From Ascidia mentula (taxonomy: Eukaryota > Chordata > Ascidiacea > Phlebobranchia > Ascidiidae), in NCBI GenBank assembly GCA_947561715.1, contig OX387198.1, positions 1,550,001 through 1,614,000 of the forward strand: 64,000 bases of DNA. Direction: 5' to 3'. Under the pieces are notes generated by a model. It saw nothing but the letters and a program-made list of their open reading frames with translations. It had not been told where the DNA came from and did not search any database. The translations under genes and the position numbers were made by a program. Below are positions 36,445 to 47,584 of this stretch, piece by piece. How positions within the stretch are numbered: the first letter of the stretch is position 1; each line of letters begins with the position of its first letter.

Positions 36445-38644
36445 CGCATTAACGATGAGTAGAGTGGATTTGAGTGGGAAATATCGTCTTTGCTCAACAC
36501 TAAGTATTTGTGTCTTTCCAATTGTACCAATATATTTGTGCTGCAAGTTTTCCAAGTTCTGGTGTAAGTTTGCTACAGTGCGGATTGTAACAAACGTTTG
36601 TTCAAGTTTGAATTCTGAGACGTTTTTATCGTTGACTTCTGTTCGTTTAAACTTCATAACCTCTGTTCAGTGTTCTTAGAGATTCTGTGTTTGTTTTTTA
36701 TGGTTGTCTTTTATGTAGATATAACTTGTTGTCATAAATATTAGATTTGTTTGCAAAAAGTTTTTATTGATTTGATCGCCATCAGACATTCTTCGCTTTC
36801 AATGGCATTTGGAGTGTATGCCTGTTTTTGTCAATTTGCACATTATTGTCAGGCTGGGTTTAGCAAAAATGTCGCATTTTGGTTTATCCGCTGCATCATT
36901 CACATGGTATTTGGATTTGCATGAATTGTTCCGGATTTTATCATGCGTAGGTAAGTCGCTTCTCGTGTTTCCTTGTTCTGACTTCGTTTGAAAATAAACG
37001 GCGCCCACAAGAGCCTGACGTGCGTTAATCGCCTTTTCCGACAACCGTGTCTCCAATACTGTGTGTAGATTATTATGACGCAAACAAAGCAAACGGTATA
37101 GTCGAATTTGTATGTAGGGAAACACTACTGTTACACAATATGAGCACAATTTCTTTTCCTTAATAAATTTTCAAAACAACTTTGGTGTTTGCGTTCTCAT
37201 TGGGATCAAGTAACGAACTGATAAGCTTGCATTGACTGAATAAGGTGAATTTAGGTTTATTTTGGTAAGCTTTGGCAGTTGTTATAAACAATAAAGTTGC
37301 ATCAATATTCCGACAACTATTGCAAAAAATCTCATTTTTTGTACATTATCGCATGCCAGACAGTGGCCATATGTAAGGGGGTGCTCTCTTATAACCTGTT
37401 GATTGAACGTTGTTGAAGATAAACCAACAACCCAACCCACATGTACTAAATATTTTCCATCATTCCATTGGTGTAAATAAGCCCGCGCACCTTGTTTAAA
37501 AGCGTGGCATTTAAAATATGACACTGTTTTTTTTATCTTTATACATCCTTTTCTGGAGGCGGACGTAGTATGTGTACATAAAATGACATAAAATGAACAT
37601 AAAATGAACATCAACATCGGCCTTGTTTGCACACATATGAAAGATCACTTTGGGAACGCTAATTAAATTTTATTTGTGTCACAATATATTTATCAGATGA
37701 TATATCAACCAGTGATGAACCATTGACACTTTTTTGCCTCCAGATGAACCAACAACAGAACTCACACCAAATCCTGTATCGCCAATAAAATATTTGGAAT
37801 CTTTCCGGATTTTTTTGCATGCAGGTAAGGTGTCAGTCCTCGCCCTGAGGTTTTGGTTTAAAATTTCGATGAAAATGAACGTTGATTGAAACGCGCGTGT
37901 AGTTATTCCGGCCATGCGTCATGTAGGTGGAATCATGATGACGTAGTTAGAGATAAACCGATAAAGTGGAGCGGATAGTTTAAAAATGTAACGAACACGC
38001 GGTTTGTATCTTACTGGTTGATATTTTACTGCATGTGACCCCACTGTTGACCCTTCACCTCATGGCGAACCCAAAACAACTTTCCCATATGCATGGAAAC
38101 TCACTTTACTGATTAAATTCGTTGTAATTTCCCCGGGTTTTATTGTACCGAGGTAAAATGCTGGTCCTCGTTCCTGTGAAGCGAAACAAGCAAAAATTTC
38201 CTCACCGCGTTATTCTGCCACTATAACATTTCCTGTCCATTGTATGCGATGTACGAAGGGTGGAGTACTTATATTCACGAACCAACCGTTATAGCGAACA
38301 ATTGCACAAGAATATGATCAAGGTGTTGTGTTTGTCTGGTAGTTGCTGGCACAGTTTGCACACGATTCAGGTTTTGGATTTCATTCAAACATTCTTGCTT
38401 TTAGAAGAGAAACATTGACGTAGACCACAGATGTTTGTATAAATGTTCCGCAGAGCGAGTATAAGTGGTTACTTTCGTTTTTATGTTCTTTCTGACTGAT
38501 GAAACATTTTGCATTTATGCAATATATATATTTTTTTTATTATGTAAAGGTGGTACAAAACGACTACATTGACAAAGATACGCAACAGAAGCAAATTTGT
38601 AATTAGTTGAAACTCGTTCTTGCATTAAATCAAATATTCCTAAC
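36445..38644. other. Long intergenic region between genes 4 and 5
   Basis: The first 320 bases match the 3' flanks of genes 1-3. Beyond that three short similar motifs (TTCCGGATTTT...GGTAAG type) near 36930, 37795 and 38120 look like decayed repeats of the gene-flank sequence also seen at 5290. I see no coding exon or RNA gene. Confidence 0.4.
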
Positions 38645-38662
38645 CGCTACGTGGCGCTATTG
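38645..38662. promoter_or_regulatory. Conserved upstream block ahead of gene 5
   Basis: CTACGTGGCGCTATTG lies about 630 bases before exon 1A. It is followed, as in genes 6 and 7, by similar sequence including ACATGATATATTGTA and GCGACGTGATGTTA. Confidence 0.45.
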
Positions 38663-39272
38663 GGTCATATAGTTTCATTCTCATGTGTTGACATCACGAC
38701 ATGATATATTGTATTGTGTTTTATACGCAATGCAACAAACTTCTTCATTCTTATTGCGACGTGATGTTAAATATAAGGGCGTCGTTATATTGGTGCATCA
38801 AGAGTCTGTGAATGGCTTTGATGGCCAGTAAAGTTGAGATTTTTTGTTAAAACTAGTTTCGCAGAGATTTAAATAAATCAAAAATACAGGAGAATGTCCA
38901 ATTAGTATATTTTAAAAGGAGTATCGCAATACATTCGTTTACTTGTATGGGTGTTTTGATCAATTTAATGCGCCAGGTATGAGGTTCTTACAGCAGCTGA
39001 GAACAAGTTATCGACAAATCAGCTAATTTGTGTGCAGTGCGTTGACATGACTTAATTTATTAGACGTTTCATTAATAAAAAACGTCTGGAAACTTGGTTG
39101 CGATCGTTGAGATGCCAGTGAAACTGATCGCCAAGTAAAGGCTGCGCAGTGGGCGATCCTGTCATGAAAACGTAGATTTTTGAAAGGAAAGTAATACGAA
39201 TATGTTCAGGGTAAAAGGAAAATATTTACTGCAGAAGTTTCTTGCCGATCTCAAACACAGGGAATCCCAACA

Positions 39273-42200
39273 ATGACAATTTTACTGTTAATTTTACAAT
39301 TTAACCGGTGTTATAGCGTCACCACAACACGTCACATTGCAGTGATGCCATTTCTGCTTGTTCTATTCACAGCAACTTATCAGTTGGATCCTTCTGACTA
39401 TTGTGGTGAGTCTTAATATAATTATCACGATTGACTGTGACGTTTCAAGTTTGATTATGACGTTTTACGTTTGATTATGACGTTTTACGTTTGCGTGTGA
39501 CGATTTACGTTTCATTGTGAAGAATTTTCGAATTAAGTGTAAGCCCTGAAAGCAAATAACATTTAAAAAAATTTTAAATATAAGTTTACAGAGATTTCTT
39601 TCTTTCTTTCCATTATGTCTTATTAGATCGTGGGCCGAAGGATTGTGTGATATTTTTGTGCAACTCAACTTCAGGTGGAACAACGTTTCCTTGTGGTAAG
39701 TAACATACATTATATACCACATGTAAAACTTTTTATGTTGAAACTTTACTTGCTGAGTTTAAAAAAAATTCTTATAAAACTATGGTTTTGACTTAAAACC
39801 AACAATGCTTTCGTTTGAAACTAAATTGAAACTTTTTACGGTTTAGTGAAGGTTCTATTACGTATGTGGTTGTATCATTTTCAGTATATTGCAATCCTCA
39901 AATATAAAAGTTTCTGTGTTGTAGTTTTCGCTCCTCTTAATCAATAACAACCAGTTTACTACGGATCTGGAGGAGAGTGTAAGTTTCTTTATTTTGAAGT
40001 AGATGTCCTTATTAATTACATTGGCTACTTTTGAATGAGCAGGTAATTGTAATTTAGTCAAAACAAAATGTTTTAATTGGTCTGTTCTTCTGTTGCAATT
40101 ATGTGTTGTTGTTGTAAATCAAGCTATTTTATTTTACAAATATTATAATACTGTTGCTGCCAGGTGTATTGCATTGTAATTAATCTGTTCTTCTGGCATA
40201 TTTAAAAGTACATTTTGATTCACCAACGATTCGTCCGCTATTCATATAGGCTTTCTCAGGAAATGGATTTTTAAAATATTATCTACTTTTACGATCAACT
40301 GTTATACAATTAACCTTTTGTTGTGTATTAATTTATTTTCAACGATTTCACTCAACATATATTAGCATTTTATATTGTTTAAACTTTGTGTTTGATTACA
40401 GGGAATGGTGCGAACGTACAGCAAATAAATCTCACAGGTGAATCAATTCGTACAAACTTTTAACTTGAATTAATCTGAAAAACTTTTACAGATAAAATAT
40501 TCTTTCCTTCTTTAAACAAACAGCTTTTTGGTTAAAGTTGATCGTGAAACAGAGGTTGCAATTGCAACACTTCACACCTACCAAAAAATGATTCAATTTT
40601 AGAACTTAACTGTACTGGAAGTGGATGCTGCATGACCTCAATCAATGAGAATTTGCGACCCCCACCCCCACCTGTTAACGTAAAGATCCAATTCCTACAA
40701 CCAGGTGAAATGCGTTACACCGATTTAAGTATTTTTATCGCTATAATTATTTATCAGTGAAGCAGTGCTTATGGTTTGTTTTGTGAAGGATCAACTCCCT
40801 CTGTTCCAGGCTCGGGTTATAAAATCTCGGTACAAGGATACGAAAAATGTGAGTGGGTTTTCCTGATCAAATTCCGCACATTTTGTTAGAAGAAAGAAAT
40901 TCAACAAAATATCTTAGTACAAATATAATTTAATGAGATTATACGAGAATATTTATTTTGAAATCTTGCCAACAAAAAGTAAAGTTGTATAAGTTTTAAC
41001 ATGAAGTCGAATAATCAAAATTAATCTACTGCGCCAACGCTAAATTAAAATGAATAAAATTAACTACGGGACTTTCCAATAACAAGTACATATGTAAATC
41101 GGAGAAGTCCCTCATAGAAATGGCTTTTTCAGATATAAATTGTTTACATTGTAACATATGTTAAGTCATATCTATCGGTCACTCCTTCCACGCATGTTTT
41201 CCTGTTTATCCAGGTTCCGGAGCAGTATTTTTACCACGACAATCAATTCATTTATGTGTTATGAAAAGCGAGTGTTCGGCTGACCAATATTAGGTTGTTG
41301 CAAAAGTCGCGTAATCGTAACAAAATTTAAAGTTGAATGGATGCGCGGGTTGTATTCAAACCCGCGCATCCAGACAATAACTCAATTTCCAACCAGAAAG
41401 AAAAACAAAAAAGCGCAGATAACCTTGTTAACAAGAAACACTGTTACGTCCATACTTTTGATCAAAGCGAAACGCATGCTTTTATTTCTTGGTTTCTTAC
41501 ATAGAGTTTAACTGTGTTCATTATTACAGGTTTCCCAGGGAACATTAATGCCGTATCTCACTTAACACAAGAACCATCCACTTGCCTCCATCTGTCACTT
41601 TATTGCAGTAAGTGAACTTAATAAAATTACTCAAAACATAGAAACATATCTGGTCAAGTTTTATCGACTGTTACTGTACTGTACCCCATTACAAATATTA
41701 CAGATTTTTCACTAAGTTCTCAGACAACCAAAATCCCACTGACAACTCTGCAAGCAACGACAACATCAACATACCAGACCACCAAAAATATACTGACGAA
41801 AACATCGACAATTATCCCAACCACTCAACAACTCCTAACTTACCAAGTTTCCACAACCACCATCCTAACAACCAAACTATCACCGACCACACCAACAACC
41901 AACCAACCAACCACCACCCTAAAAACCAGCCAACCAACCAACATCCCGAAAAACAACCATCAAATCACCATCCCAACAGCCAACCGACCATTGACCATAC
42001 CCACTACAAGCTGGAATGACATTATTCCTAGTGAGTTGACGTAGAATCCAATCACAATTTAAAAAAAATTTTCGTTTTGTTAAAATATGGATTGTTGTGG
42101 AAACAGGAAGTGCTTGGTTTGTCACCACATAAACAAACTCGTTATTTGTTTGAGAGTTAAGCTTGAAAAAACAGTAATTGAAGTCCCAAACCAAGAAACT

Positions 42201-44091
42201 CAACATAACATTTGTTCAGGATTGGAAAGTAACCTGGCTTCTATACAACCGGCTAACCCGGATGATTTAATAAACATCGACAAACTTGTGGAGAATATCA
42301 CCCGATTTTATCAAACATCAAACATAACCACTTTCTACAATGGTAATGCCCAACTTTACTCCAATTATACGACATTGAATGGTCCCCAGACTCAACTCAC
42401 ATACATTATCTTGCTTGGTCCAACTCGCATCGACTTAACGTTGGAAACAAACGGAGCAAACCAAGTCGCATTTTCAGTTCTCAAGTTTAAGATTCCAGAG
42501 GATGTGGAGGTTGAAGGTCCGACTGACCAAGTTGGCTCCCTCGCCACAACACGTTACATAGCCATCAAAAGTACGAGCTACATTGTTATTGTCGGTTTGA
42601 ACGTGGACGAAATTCCCCCACGTACACAGCCTGGAAAAGTAAAACTCAACAATCAACTGCAAGGCAACGTGAGATTCGTCCTTCCTACCACGTCACCACA
42701 ATCAGCGTGCGACAAAATTAAAAACATGAAGAAAAACGAAAGCAACCAGAAAATCACCCAAATTTCGCCAAGATGCACATTCTTCGACAGAGCGACGTCT
42801 ATATATTCGGATGAGGGCTGTACCACCGAAGTAAGCCCTGATCACGTGACGTGCAGTTGCAACCACCTAACTGTTTTCTCCGTCCTCCTGGCGGTAAAAT
42901 CCATCGTCGTTCCACACGGTGTTAAGGCAAGTACACATATAATGTTTCATTCATAATTGCACATTTATTAAATCAGTCAGTTCCATTATGTTCTTGAACA
43001 AATTTGTTCGAGGTCGTTTCTTGAAAATACTTGTTCTAGATTACAACATACGTCACAGAATCAACATCCGTCTTCTTCCTCCTGCCCACCGCAATCATTC
43101 TGCTCTGTTTCAATGAGGGAGGGGACAGAATTTACATCCAGATATGTGTGACGTCATCACTTCTGCTTCTTCACAGCGTCAACTTATTGCACGATATTAT
43201 CGTCACGCATGATCAGTCTTGTATGGCGTTTACAGTGCTAAACCATTTTTTCTTGATGTGTTCAGGTGAAGATGTTTGAATAACAACAAATCAAACAATT
43301 TAAGAAACCTTTTCTAACCATAGGAATGTGGTTTCTGATCGAGGGAATACGACTCCTTATGGCTACCTCCAATCCAATCAACTTTCGGTCCCAAAATCCC
43401 AAAGATAGACTCAAGTACTTTATGATCTTCGGATGGCTTCTTCCCGTCTTGATTGTGGGAATATCCGCACCCGTGGGATTCCACTTCGGCGTCTACATGA
43501 AACCACAGCCTTATTACGAGGCGTGCCACCAATATCCAAACAACACTTCACCAATTCCCAAGTACGACAGATGCTGGTTGGCTCCCAACACTCCGGTTTT
43601 CTACACTTCCGTCATCACTCCTCTTGCTCTCGTCCTTCTCATCAACCTCCTCATCATCGTAAAGACATCTTACGTGAACTTCACCTCCCGAAAGATGCGA
43701 AACAGAGGGAAAGATCCTGATGTGGAAGATGCAAAGAGAGCTGCAAAGTCGTTCATTTTCCTCTTCATGATACTCGATGGAACCTGGAGCTTGGCATTCT
43801 TCACTGGTGAGTTTCGATATTCTCAGTATTTCTTCGTGTGAATCTATTCCCCAAGTTTATGTGTGTAATAAAAAAAAGTATTCTTTTTCAGGAATTGGAA
43901 ACGAAATTTCGAACGAAGTTTTCATGTACACTCACAGCTTGGTGAACGGGATGCAGGGATTCGTCCTGTTCCTTATCTACTGCGTCATGGATAACGTCAT
44001 TAGCAATCGCCTAATTGGTGACAAAATGAACCGAATACTAGCAGATAGAAGTACATGCAGCATACCTACCGAAGATACGGGCGTACGTTAA
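39273..44091 (+). CDS. Adhesion GPCR gene 5, stop codon in exon 3
   Basis: Exons: 39273-39405, 39627-39695, 39925-39978, 40402-40437, 40603-40704, 40789-40848, 41530-41607, 41704-42030, 42220-42926, 43040-43265, 43324-43806 and 43892-44091. Exon 1A starts MTILLLIL with a hydrophobic core and ends LDPSDYC. The stalk is the longest of the array, 109 codons. GAIN/GPS (CSCNHLT) and the helices are open, with a GC donor after exon 9. The tail is RLIGDKMNRI...TEDTGVR, the class shared with genes 6 and 7. In exon 3 the codon that is TCA in genes 6 and 7 is TAA (39945-39947). Exon 3 is 54 bases, phase 1-1, so skipping it would give an intact receptor. Otherwise the gene is null. Confidence 0.8.
39427..39520. 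repeat. Short minisatellite in intron 1 of gene 5
   Basis: About five copies of a roughly 20-base unit of the form TGACGTTTTACGTTTGATTA lie in tandem. Shorter versions occur in intron 1 of genes 6 and 7 (about 47740-47770 and 56395-56430). Each unit contains TGACG, a CRE half-site-like motif; function is unproven. Confidence 0.6.
40180..40265 (-). mobile_element. Penelope-like element end, relic, intron 3 of gene 5
   Basis: It closely resembles the terminal sequence of the element at 33086-34309, including the CTGTTCTTCTGGCATAT edge and the degraded hammerhead-like stretch. Only the end is present. Confidence 0.5.
41339..41371. repeat. Perfect GC-rich hairpin in intron 6 of gene 5
   Basis: The arms GGATGCGCGGGTT and AACCCGCGCATCC are perfectly complementary over 13 bases, with a 7-base loop (GTATTCA). 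The surrounding intron is AT-rich and genes 6 and 7 lack it. It could be a transposon scar or a structured RNA element. Confidence 0.7.
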
Positions 44092-44403
44092 GAGGTTTTC
44101 CAACGCTGGAATAAATAATTTGTTGAGTATTGGGTTTTGGGTACAAATACTGATTGTTTGTTCGTTGCAAATATTACTAAGAATATTTCGTGTCTCTCGC
44201 CCACGTGTTCGGTTTCAATTCCAATGCAGTGTATGGCATGCAACAGCTTTGGGGTTTAAATTCGATGTATTCCGTGAGTAGTATCTTTGTTGTCACTATG
44301 TGTAGTGTATTACACACAATTTGTTGAGTTTAAGGCAGATGCACATTAACCGTGAGGCAGTAGCAACAGTTGATTGTTCGCAGTCTTCACTAAGCAAAAA
44401 TCT

Positions 44404-44474
44404 CATTAATTAAGTTGATTTAATCAAGTTAATAACGGATCGAAAATGACAGTCACCCTGGTATAAACTCGGCC
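44404..44474. repeat. About 70-base repeated block, copy a
   Basis: It starts with an AT palindrome (TTAATTAAGTTGATTTAATC) and continues with GACGGATCGGAAATGGCGGT-like sequence and CACCCTGG. Related copies lie at 45394-45465, 53598-53670, 61193-61262 and 61733-61791, all downstream of genes 5-7. Confidence 0.55.
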
Positions 44475-44579
44475 GGTAGAAAATCTATCTAAATAGTAAT
44501 CGATTCGACTGCAATCCGTTCATATTTGCGGAGGTCTTGGGGAGTTGAATTATCTTGATTGATCGCAAGATTTTAACGA

Positions 44580-44663
44580 CGCCTAATTGGTGACAAAACA
44601 AACCGAATACTAGCAGATAGAAGTACAGGCAGCATACTTACCGAAGATACTGGCGTGCGTTAA
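44580..44663 (+). pseudogene. Duplicated tail of exon 12, gene 5 class
   Basis: Twenty-eight codons reading RLIGDKTNRI, then TEDTGVR and a stop repeat the tail coded at 44010-44091. There is no clear acceptor just upstream, so it is probably a duplication scar. If spliced it would give a near-identical tail. Confidence 0.5.
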
Positions 44664-45393
44664 GAGGTTTTGCAACGCTTAAATAAATGGTGAATATGGT
44701 TATGTGAAATAAAAAGATATGTTCTTGCATGCGGACAATGCGTTCCTGATTAGTTTGTAATATGTGCATGACCGATAAAGGGTCATTTGGGGTCCTAAGT
44801 AAATTTAAATTTTTTCACTCCATCCAACCACTTTCTGCCACCCAAACACTGTTTATTGAATACCCAATGTTTTTTCTCCAGAAAACTTTTTACGAATCGT
44901 TTTGTTTGTTATTGTAAATGTGGAAATTAATGCTGTCACAATTTTCATGCATTAAAATAATATTTTAAGAAATGTTTATGATGGCCCTTCACTGAGAGGT
45001 ACCTTTTCCGCCTTTTTGTTTACGTTAGTCAGTTTTGACTAATGCAGTAATATTTGAAAGATAATAAGTTTTTTGTCTTTGCTCAAACCCCTAATATTCC
45101 AGTGAAAATGTGCGCTGTCTTAATGAAGTATCTTTGCTTTTGTTTTGTATTATGCAGTATTATACGTCACTATATCCATATATCACTATTTGTTGGGTTG
45201 TGGCAATGTAAATGGATTAAATTGAATTTCACATTTGCTTCTTTCACAGGGTTACGATGCGAAATAAATAACTATAAAGTGTTCTGTATTCTGTAGTTTC
45301 TCAAGCCAGTGCATATGGTGATGATTTATAAATAAACAAAAGGCGACGATTTACAGGCGATTGTCTGCAACTCCCCTTAAAAAAACTAAAAAA

Positions 45394-45465
45394 ATTAATT
45401 AAGTTGATTTAATCAAGTTGATGACGGATCGGAAATGGCGGTCACCCTGGTTTAAACTCGGCAGG
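45394..45465. repeat. About 70-base repeated block, copy b
   Basis: Same block as 44404-44474, with GACGGATCGGAAATGGCGGT fully matching copies at 53.6 and 61.2 kb. Confidence 0.55.
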
Positions 45466-46050
45466 GAAAATAACGATAAGAATAGAACGAAACACACAGT
45501 TTAAATTTACTTAAAATCTTGTGACATTGGCTGCAAAACTTACGCATGATTTTCGTTAGAATTACAGGTTTGTTTTGTTTTAAGTAGCCTGCCATAATTA
45601 ATGGGTTCACACAAATGGTAAGTTATTGAAACGAACAAGACCAAAAAACATGCATACGTTGATCGAAAAACTAACAAGAATGGAAAACACCTGTTGAAAA
45701 ACAAGTAGAAGAATAAGTTAAAATGTAAACAAGACCGCGCGTCTGATGGGCCAATCAAGTGCAATAAAGCGTCTGGTTTTACTACTAACTTACGTCATTT
45801 TCGCTTCTCGACTTTCGGGGCAACGGTATTATCCTTGTGATACCGTGCAAAACACCATGCAGACCTTACATTTTGTAAATGCTTAGAACGGTGTTTCTAA
45901 ACCAGTGGGCCGTCAACGCTACTAGATAGTAGATCACACAATGCAATACCTCAAAAGATTCACGTAAGAGATATAGAGAAACAGGTGCCGACTAAAGTTA
46001 ACATGGCGTATTCGTCCTCCGGTGAACACCGTGGTGATGACGAAGAACTT

Positions 46051-46113
46051 CCACCCCTTACCAGACCTCTGGGAATAAGAAGAGAAAGAAGTGCACCTCC
46101 CTCAACAAACAGA
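46051..46113 (+). pseudogene. Fragment related to the ORF at 62787-63206
   Basis: It shares ACCTCTGGGAATAAGAAGAG and the following CACCTCC...CAACAAACAG with 63115-63175. It lies inside a 60-residue frame (45985-46167) that has no other support. It shows that the larger ORF was once part of the module after gene 5 too. Confidence 0.5.
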
Positions 46114-46963
46114 GTCTTTATTACACAGACAAGACTACGCGATCGATCGCCAGTTGATGTGCTGTAAAGCGCCTCGTTTTCCTGCGTCATTTCCGCTTCC
46201 CTAATTTCGGGCCAAGTTCCAACGATTGAAAAGTGTCCATGATGCTCATCACTAAGCAGACTTTCATGTAAATGCTAGAAGAATAGTGGTTCAGAACCAG
46301 TGGCGCGTGTCGCTTGGTCAAAAACATGTCTGAAAACCCAAACACAGAAAAGACACTGAAGTTAACAAGAAGTTGGTAATATCACAAGAAATCAATGGCA
46401 CGTAAGGAAAAGTGTGGAGTGGCCAAAAATATGAAACTATGTTCTTCGCTACGCTATCTAGCGGTTAAGGTCAAACACTGAAATTTCATTATTGGTATTT
46501 ACGGACCCAATCGAGTTGAGAAACCCTGACAAACCCACCAAAACGAAAACAGGTTATCTGTAGATTAATTTAGTGTAAATGATTGTTTTCATAAACCCTT
46601 ACCTGTGCCAATGGGGATGAGCTGTAGAATGTGAGTGTCGAATTAAGACTAATTTCGGGCAGCAGATGTTAATTCTTGTCTTTTGTAACAAGATCGAGAA
46701 AATAACTTTTACTGAAAAACCGTAATTCCAACACAATTCGTCCTTATCTAAAATGCAGATAAATAGTCGTCATGTGAGATAGTAATGTATCCGATACTGC
46801 ACAGAATTTACATTATCGATGTCGTATCCTGACTGTATCGAATCATTTGTTCGAAAGTTGTTTACGTCCGATAACTTTTTATGTTGAAGTTATTCCCAAA
46901 CATTTGTCTTGCTTAATTGCTTGTTTAACTTATAGAAGCATTTTCAATCTGGATATTTTTATC

Positions 46964-46981
46964 CGCCACGTGGCGCTATTG
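46964..46981. promoter_or_regulatory. Conserved upstream block ahead of gene 6
   Basis: CCACGTGGCGCTATTG, with a perfect CACGTG E-box, lies about 620 bases before exon 1A. Confidence 0.45.
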
Positions 46982-47584
46982 AATTGTATAATTTCATTTT
47001 CTTTTGCTGTCGTCACAACATGATATATTGCATGTTATACGCAATACGAAAGACTTCCTTCCTGCGACGTGATGTTAGACATAAGGACGTCGTTAAATTT
47101 GCGCATGAAGAATCTGTTAATGGTTTTGATGGCCAGTAAAGTGGGAGATCTTTTATTGGAACTTAATTGGTGAAGCTCGACAGATTTGAAACAACAGAGA
47201 GTAGACAAAATTAGTTTTCAAACTGAGTATTACTTTCTATTCGTTTTATTCTAAAAGTTTTCTGGCCCAGGTATGCGGTTGTTTCAGCTGCTGAACCCAA
47301 GTTATCGCCATATCAGCTTTGTTGTGTGCAGTGCGTTGAAATGACAAATTTAATCGTCGTTTGATTTATGAAAAAAAGAGGGAAACTTGGTTGCGATCGT
47401 TGAGATGTCAGTGAACCTAATGATCTCGATACGATTACTGAGATCGCCAAGTAAGGACCTGCGCAGTGGTGCGATTGCCATGTGATATCACGAAACACTT
47501 TTGAGTTGAAAAAGTAGCATTTAAAAACAAAAGTGAGCGAAAGTAAAACAATTACTGGAATATAAAATATAGGAAATCGTAACA

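Larger units (their letters stand above)
44664..46963. other. Downstream module of gene 5 and upstream region of gene 6
   Basis: It holds repeated blocks also found after genes 6 and 7: a 70-base block at 45394-45465, a GTAAAGCG...TCATTT...CGCTTC block at 45763-45824 and again at 46163-46211, and a short stretch at 46051-46113 matching the 3' half of the ORF at 62787-63206. From about 46330 it matches the upstream DNA of gene 7. No intact gene is recognised. Confidence 0.5.

Noticed and set aside
36799-37149. 116-codon minus-strand frame between genes 4 and 5
   Set aside because: No domain, no second copy and no splice context.
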